DNA of 64,000 nt from Biscogniauxia marginata (taxonomy: Eukaryota; Ascomycota; Sordariomycetes; Xylariales; Xylariaceae), in contig MU404161.1 of assembly GCA_022695795.1 (NCBI GenBank), positions 81,569 through 145,568 on the forward strand. Direction: 5' to 3'. Made by a program: the position numbers and the translations under genes. This document shows, piece after piece, positions 22,421 to 35,100 of this stretch. The stretch's first letter is position 1. Each line of letters opens with the position of its first letter. Under the pieces are notes generated by a model that made no database searches, was not told the DNA's origin, and saw only the letters and a list, made by a program, of their open reading frames with translations.

Positions 22421-24005
22421 TCATTTCTTGATCAGCAGTCCAGGGCCTACCAATTTGATCCGCGAGACAATGATAAACACCCCCCCCTAGGATCGTTAGC
22501 ATCTAGCAATGGAGATGATGCGCTTGATGTACTTACCGTGATCAGTGTGACACCGCAAAAGATCTTAAGGCCTGAGTAGCCGCCGTTCTGCGAAGTCACA
22601 ATTGCTCCAGCAATAGGGCTGCCGAACAAAGTGCCGAATGAGGAGAAAGCATATAGCGTGCCGACGCGAAAGCCTAGCTTTTGAATATCTGATATCGAAG
22701 CCACCAAGGCAGGAATTATCGCAAGTGTCAAGCCTGAAGCAAATCCATATAGTACCGCATATATGACGATTGGAGCAAGCGTAGTTGCTGGTAGCCACAG
22801 AGCAAGGCTTATAACTCCCGAGAACAGCGTGAAGACAATGCAGACGTTGAAAACCCCATATACGTCTCCAAGGTGGGCAGGGAAGATCCTCCCGAAGATA
22901 CTCGCTGCGTTGATGATTGGAACGAGATAGTTCGTGAGGTAGATGGGCATGCCAGCTTCCTTCGCCTGGACAATGATGAAGTTGAAAGGTAGGAACGCAC
23001 CGACATAGACGAAGAACGAACCAAGGGCGAGCAGTAGGAATGGTATCTCGGTAAACGGGACCAAATACTCCTTTAGTGTGAACGGCTTTTTGACAGGGGG
23101 TAGGCGAGACTTGATGGCTATGTTGCCGAAGACCAGAAGGCCGAGAAAGAGGAATGCAGTGATACGCATTGCCCATCCAAAGCCAACTTCGTCAATCAAG
23201 TGCTGGACCATAATCGGAAGTACGACACCGCCAAGACTGGATCCAGAGACCATGATACCGTATGCGAGGGCTCGGTGTTTCTTGAACCAACTCCCTGCCG
23301 CAGCAACAGCTGGTCCGTGTCAGCAATGGGTTCCACAATGACGGGGGTATGGATCTGCTCACTGGGATAAAACAGAAAGCTTGTGCCAATCCCACTGCAG
23401 ATACACTGGGCCAGGAATATCTGATAGTACTCTGTAGATAAGGAGACCATCATCAATCCGAAAACATGCAGGACGGATCCGAACAGCAACGGCCAGCGTG
23501 GACCATAGTTGTCAGCAATCTTCCCGGAAATTAAACCCTGCGGAAACATTAGCCCCATGCAAGTCAAGAGATGTGTGACATGAACCTACGAGGAAGAACA
23601 GCATGAACGATTCCGTTGCCGGGATCCATGCCACGTCACTGGGCGTATACGATGAAAGCTGGTGAGATTGATAGTAATCCTGGAAAACGCCAATGCCTGT
23701 TATCCTAGTCAGCGAGACTCTCTATCAGTAGGTGACCCAAGGACCGGCAGCATACAATTCACCCAGCCAAAGCTGGAAAAGACCGTACAAAACCCACCAG
23801 CAATACAGAACCATGCCTCGAAGCCGCCATCTGGGAAGGTGTCCGGATCAGGCCCAGCAGGGGCCGAATCTAGCGCTTTCTCTGATGGAGGTTCGAAGAG
23901 GTTCTTGTTGTCGGGGTTGTCGACCTCCAGCCTTTCGGACTTGCGTTCGTCCGAGTCTTCGTGGAAGGTAGGGGCCCGGGAATCGATTTCCGTGTTGGAC
24001 TCCAT
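22421..24005 (-). CDS. MFS transporter, monocarboxylate-porter type
   Basis: Plasma-membrane major-facilitator protein of the fungal MCT family, here a candidate exporter of the cluster product. Minus-strand exons are 24005-23756, 23696-23590, 23537-23363, 23309-22537 and 22486-22421, giving 456 residues with introns of 49-59 bp. Residues ~1-60 are a charged cytosolic N-terminus. The conserved FPDGGFEAWFCIAGGF entry into helix 1 follows. The loop 2-3 signature reads GLISGKIADNYGPRW, and the family motif FYPTVAAAGSWFKKHRALA appears only after splicing. GIMVSGSSLGGVVLPIM is also typical. The last exon of 22 codons (GGVFIIVSRIKL...) replaces a false C-terminus that would result from reading into the intron. 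Twelve membrane helices are expected. An alternative role is uptake of a monocarboxylate unrelated to the PKS. Confidence 0.9.
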
Positions 24006-27000
24006 CTCGGCAAGCGTAGATGAAAAGAGAAGAAGTTGATTGTGGACGAAGGATGGAATTGGGCGAGCGAACTTGCAACCTATGCTCGCACGTATTTATG
24101 ATCGTTTACGGATTAGTCAGATTAGAGACAGCTCTAGTCCGGATACGGTACCATCTTTCGTCGAAAAAGCTTGGCGCGGGTAAGAGCCGCATTAAAAAAG
24201 CTTAACGGACAGGGATTGTGCAGGGCTACAGGGGTCTTCCCTGCAGACAGATCCACCACGCAGGAGCACCTATCAGTGTAAGTGTTATTTGCCATACAAG
24301 TATTCTCACACCATTCGTCGATGTTATCTCGAGGCCTAGTTGCCCAGACTTGTTAATCTGCTCGCGGTACTGGCGCAATATTATCAAGGGACCTTATAGC
24401 TAGAAGGAGTCTTGGCAAAGACTCAAGTCGTAAAAATACTTGTGCAACATTAAGCAGGTAGTGAGACATTACCGAAGAGTTGCTCAAACCCCTGTCGAAC
24501 AATAATAATTAATTCCCCTGAATACCGTACATATCTCTAGCGACGATACGACATATACCTTACATAAAGGTAAATTACCAGATGGGCTGAATGCCGGCGG
24601 AAAGGATGCTTCAACAACTCCATCCCCGCCGGATATTGTCGGACATAGCGTAGTATTGCAGTATACAGATAGATGTAGGCCGGACCCACTGAGCCACGGG
24701 ATCTACGGGCCAGGATCCACACGGATTAAGTGGGTCACAAACGAACTTCGCAAACGTCATGTCGTATGTGGTAATGTATAGGGCTTATAAAGCATATTCG
24801 CCGTGCTGAAACTACGGTCTCGTTTTGCGCGACAGTTATTTTCCCAGTTTGGCCCTGGCTGGTATAAAAATAGCTTGGCGTCAATTGCGTCTTTCGTGTC
24901 AGACAAGATACCCTGCATGCAAACTAATACTGTTATGTGCAAGGCATCGAACCATTCATACCATAATAGACCAGACATTACCCACGTACGGTTCGCCGAA
25001 GGAATTTTGCTTATCTTGTGTAACGGGTGGGTATTCCCAGAAAGAGGTGAATGGTTCGGACTTAGGGAGGAGCGTCTAGGCGGGCCGCACAGTTCGGTAT
25101 CTAGGTAATGTGTTTAGCTAGTTAATGACTTCGCACATTCGACAATGTAACATGCCAGAGTCGGATTAGGGAGTTCGAATAGGCTAGTTCTTAGCTTTAA
25201 TAAGATGTTTAGTACGGAGGCCTAAATTTAGGTCGAGCTATTACATCAGCAAGTATATTGTTACTGAAATCGAAGATGCATTAGTGATATATTAGATGGC
25301 AAGATAGTCCAGGGGCTGTCTCAAAAGTGCTCAGTACATTTAGCATATCATAATGGATCGTATCCGCCTTCATTATTCCAATAGTTGTCTTTGAGTATAT
25401 AAACAGTTGTGGCAAATACACAATTGCTAGAGGCAACAGCTAGAAGGCTCTTAAATGATTAGTAAGATAAAGTGATTAAAGATAGAGTTGAGTTAGCTAA
25501 CGAAAATAAACACCGCAAAAACTAAATTCCAAACGCCAAGACTTATAAACAAGTGAGGTTATCTTAAAAGTTAAACTAGAAACTGTATGTCGCTCTCACG
25601 AGGGTAAATAAACCGACCTAGTAGAGCTTGGCTTTATATAATATACTTTACGCGATACAACCTTGCCCCCTTAAGCCCCCCACCCAAGCGTACTAAATAG
25701 AGAAGGGTAATCATTATTGCAAGTGGGTTAGTGATTCGTGTGCCTGCAGAATCTAATATAAGGACAACTTCTGTAGATCGACGCGACTTCCCCACATCCT
25801 CGTCCCGTCCCGTGCCTCTAATGCATTATCACGATAGTGTCCCATACCAGCACAAGTGATAAGGCCAGTAGGAACGTCGCCGTAACAGGCGCCTAACCCG
25901 AGCTGGCTCACCGAGCTCGGCAGGGTGCTTCGAACGAAATGTCAAGCCTGCCAATCGGAGAACGTGTAGTCGTCCTGTTCTGGCGAAACACGTCGGTTGT
26001 GTAACCGGCTCGAGGGAAGATGTTACTCAAACGGTCAGACACAGAACTCCACCTTGGCTCGAGGGTTGACTAGGTAAGCTAATGTCGTTAGGCTTATGTA
26101 ATTTGGAAGAACGAGATGGAAATCCGTAGTCTCCCATACCACCTGGAAAGGAATACCTCGCCCAAAAGCTGATAACCAAACTCTCGGTTGGTGCTTATGT
26201 GGAATCGTGCTGAGAAATACCTACGCCGATCATTCGAAGCTGTCCCTTGGCGGGTGCCGGGTTAAGATGCTATCGGCGTCCTGTTTCGGATTCCAGGCTA
26301 GGAAACATTTTTCTGAGGAAAAAGACCGGATAAAGAGACGACTCGGATCGATGGCAAAAAAATGGCTCAAAGAAGGATAAGATGCCTATTTCGTGTTAAT
26401 ATGGGGCATGATCGAAAGATGAGGACTGATCAGACCATGAAGCTTCTTCAGAATTGGCATGACTTACATGTGTTTTCAGGGGATCAGAGAAGAGTCTATC
26501 GAAACTCCTTACTTCTTTGTTTTGGCATTTCTAAGATCTAGTATATACCACGTACCACATACCACATTCGAAATTTTGATCGAGTAGTTAGGAACAGCCT
26601 TGTTACCTGTGGGTCACTTCGTTTTATATCTTCGAATGAAAACTAGACATTTCGCGTAGTGTACCAACGCTTTTGCCTATGGTGTAAAATGCCCACACTG
26701 GTGATTATTTTCAGCAGAAGAAGAATACATTTGATCACCTTAAGGCTCTCGCAGTATTCTTCAGATATAGTGTAAATAAATACCCGTTGCCATTATAGAA
26801 CAATATATACCACAAATCATCTATATTACTATCATATTAAAGGCACTGCAGCTATAGTAACTAGATAAGACCCCGAGATATCTAAGCACATCGGCTAATG
26901 TTTTAAGGCCATAGAAACTTGAAAATTATCCTACTTTTACTTAGATAAAGCAGTTTATAGAGTACCTTATAGCCAATATATGACGTCTTCCCATTGTTAT

Positions 27001-27203
27001 AATCCAGCAGTAGATTCTCACAATCGTTCCCCAAATCGAATTCCTTACGTTTTTCATCGCAACTCCCCACGCTGCTAAAACACTACTACAAGCTAAGAGT
27101 CTCACTCGGAATTGCTTATGTCACTATCATGAGTATGCCAGTACTATGTCGACGAACCGCGCTCGTTATAGGGAATTTCACCGAGTAAGATTCTGCTCAA
27201 ACC
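24006..27203. other. Long intergenic region between MFS and regulator genes
   Basis: A 3.2-kb spacer. The first ~700 bp is the MFS promoter, with CGGATA-type words at 24136 (TCCGGATACGG) and 24628 (GCCGGATATTGTCGG) that could be regulator sites. From ~25.1 kb to 27.1 kb the sequence is mostly AT-rich with a moderately GC-rich island at ~25.75-26.35 kb. No protein family was recognised on either strand. Confidence 0.5.
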
Positions 27204-29072
27204 TCATCTTGACCAACCACCTAATGGCTCAGCGATATCTGCGAATGTCATCAAGGACAGCCCCCAACGCGTACCAGGACCTTCCATCTTGTGCATGTTT
27301 TGTAACCATGACCACTCTCTCTCGTGACCCGGATGCAGCCGACAATACTGTCGGGCGCTCCAAGATGGATAGGTCGTTGCATGACCCCCGTAAGTTCCCA
27401 TCTCTATCCGATGAAAGTACGGCATTGACTGACACACATGGCGCGCCATCCTTGTTCCCTCATTTTGGATATCTTGTATTGAACGACTCTTGTCTGCAGT
27501 GAACAATAGAGTGTTCTGGCTCGGAGCTTCCAACGGGCTCGCCGTATCTACCACAGTAGCATCAGCTTGAGTCAGGAGATATTCAAGCTTAATGTGACGG
27601 CCCAGTCTTGCTTGGACAAGGTCATGTATTTGAATAACATTGCTATACAGCTGAGCGGCGACCGCCCAGCACATGACGACAGGGACAGCGACACTGAGGG
27701 ATTCGAACTCGAAACAGAACGGGAAGATTTTGTTCGAAGGGTCGACATCAGCCGGATTCATTACATAGCTTGGCACAGACCAAGATCGAGGGGTTGGCGA
27801 GGCTTTCCAGAATGTATCGTGCCAGAACTCGACAGACTTCACCATAACTAGTATTGATTGTGCAACTGCTGCCGACTCTTTTAGGAGAATGCTCCGGTCA
27901 CCGATTGACGAGAGAGCAACTGCTCCTTCGAGGATAGTAGGGATGTCTGCAATCATCTGATAAACTTCGTCAAGAGCACCGCTGACGCCGGACTCGGTTA
28001 CAATTTGTCGCCATATATTGTTCTCAAGAATTTTAGCTTGTCGCTTCGTCAGTGCTTCAAGAGTCTGCTACATGGTTAGACGAAAAACAAGGCACCCCGA
28101 CCAGACTTACGCAGACAACCCTCATACGAGAAAACAAGTGCCGCCATGCTGGAGTACTCGCCGTTCCCGGGCTACGCAATCGTAGGATCTCTGCGATACC
28201 ACGTGCGTGGACGCTCCAGCCGTTCTCCGCAGGACACACAAAGAGCTGGGAATCTTAGTCAGTAATGCTATAATCAAGAGGCCGTGTGGGGCTGAAAGAT
28301 GTGTTAGATAGCATTCTCTGGGGATCTTCTGTACACACTTCACATGTCGATAGTACTAAAATAGCGGCCAGTGTTTCTTCTCGAAAACGCTTTTCCGAGT
28401 CGTCTAGATCGGAGTGGAGATGCTTCAGAGCAGTATTGTATTGATCAAGGCACTGGTAAAGCGAGGCCATGCCTGTGCCAGTAACATGTAGCTGAGAAAG
28501 ACAGAAGGCGAAGATGGAAGTATCCAACGATTTACTTGGCTCGACTAGATCTGTCAGGCGGTATACCCATGAGAAGCTCCCCTCGCTGGTCTCGGCATTG
28601 AAACTGCTGCAGACTGATGGTTTCGGAAGATACATAGCTTCCAATAGCTCGACAGCGTACTTTCGAAACTCGTGGCTATTATGCGGAGACTCAGAAAACA
28701 AGTAATGCAAGTCAGCCTCTGTCCTTGGGTTAGCTAAGCCGTCTTTTGGCTGCTGCTGGGCTCTGAGCTCCAACAGCACTGACGGCGCGGTGGTCGCCGG
28801 GCTTGAGGGAGTCCTGTTGACAAAAATGAGATCCCGGCCATAGCCAGTACATTCTCGTTTTGATTTGAGGCACTTCAGGCAAGAGGGCCGCCTCATGTCG
28901 CACTAGTCAGGGCTTTCGATTAGCAAGATGGTGTAGGCTTGGAAGTTTATCTTTGAAATATTAAGGCATCTCAACCCGGCACCACTATGCTTATGTGGTA
29001 TGGATTGCGTACCTTCATCCTCCTCTGCCTGCAGGTGTTGCAAGCCTGCGACTTGCCAGCGATGCCAACCAT
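27204..29072 (-). CDS. Zn2Cys6 transcription factor, putative cluster regulator
   Basis: Nuclear DNA-binding activator of the GAL4 type. Minus-strand exons are 29072-29013, 28902-28339, 28245-28111 and 28067-27204, giving 540 residues; introns are 110, 93 and 43 bp. The zinc cluster is split by the first intron: ACNTCRQRRMK in exon 1 joins CDMRRPSCLKCLKSKREC in exon 2. This gives the six-cysteine pattern C-x2-C-x6-C-x6-C-x2-C-x6-C at residues ~11-38. A fungal-specific regulatory region follows; the spliced stretch LSTCE-LFVCPAENGWSVHARGIAEILRLRSP matches the usual E-x-W-x-x-H-x-x-G block. The C-terminal ~290 residues are helical and of unknown detail. The third intron is very short (43 bp), so that junction is the least certain. 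Position at the cluster edge suggests pathway-specific control. Confidence 0.87.
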
Positions 29073-29434
29073 GTGTAACTTGACTATTAGAGGTAGACGG
29101 GAGTGGGTAGACAAGGCGGTCTTGATACGTAGTATGTATGAAAGATCCAAAGTTGAGAAAAGACACTACTTTAGGTACACACCTGGTAGGTAGTACCTAT
29201 ACCTACTTAGGTAAGCAAGTAGAAACCTTATTTCGCCCAGATAAGCTAAGCCTAAAGTGCACTAGTGCCGATGTACATAAGCAACATGGCTTACATGGAT
29301 TCCTGCGTTTTTGGAATAACCTCGTCAAGCCCGCAGCTTGAATGTGTATATACCAAATATGAGCTCAGTTACACCACCACGTCTAAGACAGTGTGAAACA
29401 TTAAATAGCATAGCCACTTCTACGTTTTGTTCAA
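29073..29434. promoter_or_regulatory. Compact divergent promoter, regulator and HET gene
   Basis: A spacer of 362 bp between the start of the Zn2Cys6 gene (minus) and the modelled start of the HET-domain gene (plus). It contains a block of TAGGTA/TACCTA words at ~29171-29215. A shared promoter this short suggests the two genes may be expressed together. If the HET start lies further right, the spacer is longer by up to ~240 bp. Confidence 0.5.
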
Positions 29435-32173
29435 ATGACCACTGCCCCTTTCAACGATTGGTGGCCTTCTCATGCACTCCAACATAGCCTCATGCAGGCT
29501 GGCTCTGATAAACATGCTGTCAGAATGTCCAACCTAAATAATCCCATACTAAAGCGCTCATTTAAGACCTCCGAGTGTCTGTTGTTTCACCTGTCTGCTC
29601 AATCGAAACCAGGTAATCATAAGCGCTACTAAGTCTCCCTTTGGTCACCTTGATCCTAATGATATCCGCCTAGTTATCATATCACAGGGAAGATGGGATG
29701 ATGATATCAGTTGTGAGCTTTTGCCCACTGAAATTCCTATATCTCAACACCCGTATAAAGCCTTGTCGTACGCCTGGGGAACGTCAAGTTCCAAACGTCT
29801 AATCTCGCTCAACGGTTACCAATTCCAAGTTACGATCAACTTGGATTATGCCCTTCGACTACTTCGGCGGCCAGATGAGCCTGTTTTAATGTGGATAGAC
29901 GCACTGGTGAAAAGTTTTACCATCAGTTCTAGCGGTAGAGGTTATTAAGAAGCTCATAGTGTATCAACCAAGAGGATAATACGGAGCGCAGTTACCAGGT
30001 TAACGCCATGTGCGATATTTACAGCCACGCGATCGAGGTAGTCATTTTCCTCGGCCACCCAAACCGACACAGCTCTACATACTCTTCATATACCCATCAT
30101 GGACAGGAGATGGTACATTTCGAGGACGATGTCACATCTCGGTTAGATGGTCCGCAACTGCTACAGCGATTTCAGCCCAGTAAGCATGTATCTGTATTAG
30201 ATATATTTGACTTTCTCTCGCTCCTGAGACGGACAGACATGCACGAGGAGATTGTCAAGCAAGTGGCAAATGATCCACTCGGACGTTTCCTGGAACTCTT
30301 TGAAGGGCTTCGAAGCATGGCAACCTGTTCTTGGTGGGAGCGCGTTTGGGTCCTGCAGGAAGTGATTTTTCCAGAAAAGATCACGCTACTGTACGGCCAT
30401 ATAATGAGTTCCTGGGGATTTCTTTCAGAGGTGACCGACGAGTGCGCCAGGGCTAGGTTATCCGAAAGGATTCCCTCGGAGTACGGAAAGGTCATCCAAC
30501 TTATCGTCCGACGTGTAGGATATATCAACCGAAGGCGAGTTCTGCAAAGAGCACCGACTAGTGAGAGTAGCAACGAAAGTTTGTTTTCTATCCTACGGGA
30601 ATTCAGTGATAGGAAAGCCACGGATGCCAGAGACAGAATATATGCACTCCTCGGTTTGTTCAGAGGGCGAACCTCCATCCACGCAAACTATTCCCTGAGT
30701 GTCTCGGAATTATTTGCGGCAACTACCATAGACATACTTAAGCATGACGATGGCTCTTTAAGAGCTCTGATGGGAGATTTAGCTCGCAAAAGTACCTACG
30801 GTCTCCCAACATGGGTTCCAGACTGGGGCGCCCTTTATGACGAAACCGATGCTCGCCGTATCCAGCTCTCAAGCCTGTACCAGGCTTCCAGTGGTTTCAC
30901 GGCTTATTTTGTTACCTGCTACGAAGATCATGCTCTCTACTTACAAAAATTTCTTCCCGAGACGGCCGCAATCATGACTACTCTTAGAGATACTTGGCAA
31001 ACCCTCCGAGAGCTTCTCGAAGATCAGGTGCTTGATTTAAGCCGCGGAGATCGCCTGGAACTGTGGGACTCCCCACAAACTCCAGATATACCAGAGGTGT
31101 CGGATTTCCTGGGTTTTACGTACTTGAAAATTCCTTTTTCTACGGAGATTCTTAAACTAGACTCAGAAATCGAGAAATTGTACGGAATATTCAAGTCCAA
31201 TCGTGGGCGGGAGCACAGAGTTTCCTTCGACCACGACTGCACGAGATGGATCATGGAACTATCGCGACAGATCGAGGGTGAAATGAAGCACCTAGCCACC
31301 AATGCGATTCTGAGATTCACAGATCTATCCAATTCGGGTACACCAACGAGTCCGGTATTCTCGATGTGCATGAATGAGCCTGGCGTACTCTCACTTCGAG
31401 GGTTTCCGGTGGATGTCGTGTTACGCGTATGCCCACCAATTTATCCCCTTGGAATGGAGTCTACTTCGGAAGAGGCAGCCGTAGGTGTCCGCACGGTGGT
31501 CAACTGGCTGGGATTAGGGGTCCAGGAACACCATATTGCTGATATGGAGTTTTTGAGGGCGTTGGTCAGTGACCTCGTGTATTCCGATGGGAATTTCAAG
31601 AGGATTCAGAACCAATCCGAGCTTATTGCTCTGTCAGAGTGGTTCGTCCGCATAACCCAAGGAACACGGACTTCAAGGAGCCAAGATGTGAAGAGTTCAT
31701 ATGAGTTTGATCACGTATTCCAAACTTGTGCTACTAGACGGTGCTTCTTTGTGACAGACCGAGGCCGCTTCGGATGGGGACCAACATCCACGTGTGTTGG
31801 TGATTCTGTTTTCATTTTACCTTCCGGAAATACGCCTTTCCTTTTACGGCCGCAGAGGATCTATGAGATCAAAACAAGCCGTCATTTCACTCTTGTAGGC
31901 GATTGCTTTCTACAAGGCCTCATGGACAATGCTCTGGATGAGCTATATGCGGATACAAAACGACTTATCATTAGCGAGTTATATTCCAACTACGTCAAGT
32001 GGCTCAAGGGGCGCCTCCTTTCTCTATTAAACACCAGAACATACGTGCCCTATCTAAGACCCTATCATCCCCAACCCATTAAAAACGTCTCGGATTTAAT
32101 AAAAGATATCATAATTTCTTTGGAGGACAACGAATATACTAGATTTGAAGAAACCGTTATCCATTTAGTTTAA
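29435..32173 (+). CDS. HET-domain (heterokaryon incompatibility) protein
   Basis: Proteins with this domain can trigger cell death when incompatible hyphae fuse; many paralogues have unknown partners. The HET core is clear: YKALSYAWG, then MWIDALCINQ, then the block ERSYQVNAMCDIYSHAIEVVIFLG, and later WWERVWVLQEV. The CINQ motif appears only after removing a 53-bp intron (29907-29959). The long 3' exon, 29960-32173, encodes 737 residues ending with a variable region (TWVPDWG, then no known domain). The 5' end is unsettled. The model here uses ATG 29435 with exons 29435-29612 and 29674-29906 (874 residues). However, the sequence just upstream of 29674 (DPNDIRL) also reads like coding family sequence, so the first intron may be placed differently. 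Unlike incompatibility genes such as het-e it has no WD repeats. Confidence 0.85.
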
Positions 32174-35100
32174 TAGGGATACTTTGAATTGTAATGATAT
32201 ATTAAATTTTTTAATCCCCTTGAGAGATATCTTTACTGCAGTGGAATGAGCTATTAATTAAAATAGGAATATAAATTCTATATCTGCAGTAGAAGTAGCC
32301 CCTTATTTACTAATGAAATCCCCTATTAAGAACTATTAACACGAAATTTGAATAAATAAAATATATGATGAACGATCTACTTTTTTACATTGCAATTAGA
32401 AAAACATATTTTAATTATTTAGAAAAATAGTCCCTTTCCAACGTAAGCGTATCAACCTACCAAAAGATTAGAAAATAATCACCGAATTAGTAGGTACCTT
32501 ATTGCTTTTTCCTCCTTGTATTTTCATCGGTGTAATCCAAGCCGAGTGAGGTTAAAGAGCGCACGGTAAGCCAGTGATAATTTGGTGTCGGGCATTTATA
32601 TCTCCAGTACTGATTGACGAAAGCCACAAACCTAGCTTATTTAACGTTGTTCATTAACTATTCCCTCGGTACGTCTCCCGGGAACTTTGGAATACAGATC
32701 TAGACGATATAGCGCTAGCAAAGCAGTCTGATTGTTGCTTTTGAACTGGATCCGCTGTAGTAGGTCCCAGGCATTCGCGGTAGTCTTTTTGAACGCCTTA
32801 TGAATTCAGAGCAGGCTTCCGGGGATATTCAAATGCTACAAGTTACACAACAAGGAAGACCCAGCTACTTACAGAACACTTCAAACACAAAACAAATGTA
32901 ATTTAAGATATGACTTATGAAGCCGATATTATTTTCACTCGTAGATTTAGAGGGCATTAAAGGTATATGGATTCACGGAGTAACAACTCCGTACCTATTT
33001 AGCTAAGGTTTGGAATATCCTTCCACAACGATGGTGGCAGAGAGAGATATGTAGCTCTAGCACATAAACTATAACTCTTACTTCCATGTGATACGTCCTA
33101 GACCATTATGTTTCGAACGGGTATTGGCTGGGGCCTTCAGCAGGACACGGACATAATTATTTACAAAGAAACTGTGTGGTTGCCATTGGGTGGAATGATA
33201 CGTAAAGCTAGGTAAAATGTGTTGCCTCACTTCTGATCCCCGCATCAAGCTTCGTGCTGATTCGATGCGGTTGCATAGTTCCCCGGAGATCCTTCCTTTA
33301 TCTACAGGACTCGCAAAACTCTCTTCCGACATTTGCTGTTCCCATCATCGTGATAAGGGAAAGGCATTTGGGATTGTGTCTCATCTAAATATGAAGCTAT
33401 ATACCAATCAAGGATTTCTAATATACTATATACAATATATAACTCAACATACATGTACAGCATAAAGTCATTATACCAGTATGCGTGTCATTGGCCTCTC
33501 TGGATGTAGATAAAGCTGACCACGCCCTGTCCCCGTGCCACATGACAATGTCCCGACAACGGATTCAAATGTTACTGCGTGAATTGTCAGCCTTAAAATC
33601 GTATTGGGTAGGTAAGCAGTCAACTTTTCTAGTAGCCTGTCATTTAGAGTCCCATCAATTCGCTCACATAATTGCCGGGTCTTCGTCAGCATTGTCTTGA
33701 ATGACGACTTAGTAGGATTTGTCAAGGCGGTCAAGATTCGCCACCGATCCAAGCTACATCCCTGAAGTGCGAATCAATCACCAAAAACGAGTTCGCACTC
33801 GTAAGTCTTCTTTTAGAAACTATGGCGAAGCTTAGGTACACAACGAAAATTAAAGCCCAGCACTGTTCCAGGCTAAGCAGTATGCATGGCAACTGTGTTG
33901 TGCACAAGACTGTCAAAGGAGATGCGATAGCCTCTAGTAAGTAGCCTGGGCATATCGGGATATCATTTCATTTAAGCTAGTATTAATCGGAATAATCCCT
34001 AGTTCTGTAACATGTAGTCGCAGCTACCTATGTAGGAATGTTTCACATCGTCGCCAGTCAATGACAGTAGTGTGACGAACCTCCCTGTGTATTCCTAGTC
34101 AGCTGACTTCACAGGTGAGTACGTACTGGGTTTTCTCGATTTGAAGGTAACAGTGGATTGAGATTGGTTCAAGTAATTCACAATGTTTAGTTCGTCAGAG
34201 AGATTTCAAGGTACTCTCATTATAGTGTCAAAGAGTGACTGTAGTCTTAGATTAATAGCTAAGTAACTAAAATGAATGACTAGAAACAGAGGAAATTCCA
34301 TCCTTCTTATACTAATTTTTTTCTTCCATACAAATGGAGTGAATAGTAAATCGCACATTCTCAATTCACTATTCACTATTCGTTGATTACGTGATCCGCA
34401 CGTGCTTAATGTTTCGATGGTCGTAACAAGTAGGTACTCAATCTACACGGTGTGAGTCGGGTACATCGTAGCACTAGTAGAACGGGTCGGCCCATGGTCG
34501 CCTTCTCAAAATCGCCTTGCAACCCTTTAACTTGCAACTCTAATACTACAGCTCTACTGTCATCGCTATCCATAACGCCTTCTCGTCTCAGAATGCCGCC
34601 AAAATCCAGAGGTTACAGAGGAATAAGTTGATTATTAACGATCTGTCTGCCTTGTCCCTCCGCTCTAGGGGCATAATAATCGAGACCAAGGTCCCGGACA
34701 TCAAGAAAGAAGCTACATATAATGCCGATGGTGATTTAAAGTAATCGTAGCCACTCAAGATCTCCAACGCCACAGCAGTGATAATGGAGAGCGCGTATAA
34801 GAACAAGAATCATTCCGACGGGAACCCGAGCACTGCTCTTCAGATGCCATTTGGTATTATCCAGCAAAGTATTGATCTACTCGGCCACACAGACTGCCGG
34901 CGCGAATAAGCCATGGGCTTGCTTGCGCTCTCATAGTTTCCCCCTTGATAAATCGACATCTGCTTACATGCCCAATAGGACGCCCAAGCTCACGCACTCT
35001 TGTAACATCATACCCGACCCTACGACTTTGACAGGCGTCTGCTAATACGGATCTTCACTTATTTATTTATTGCCCGGGTTACCCGCCGTGCTGGTCGGTC

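Noticed and set aside
25312..25340. CAGGGGCTGTCTCAAAAGTG, resembling a transposon terminus
   Set aside because: No inverted partner was found in the surrounding several kilobases.
25930..26060. Cysteine-spaced peptide resembling a second Zn2Cys6 motif (KCQACQ...)
   Set aside because: A stop codon interrupts it and the later CxxC pair is missing; the cysteine spacing does not fit the family.
34588..34806. Hydrophobic 72-codon minus-strand frame
   Set aside because: It starts with TTG, has an in-frame stop close upstream, and the opposite strand is equally open; no family match.
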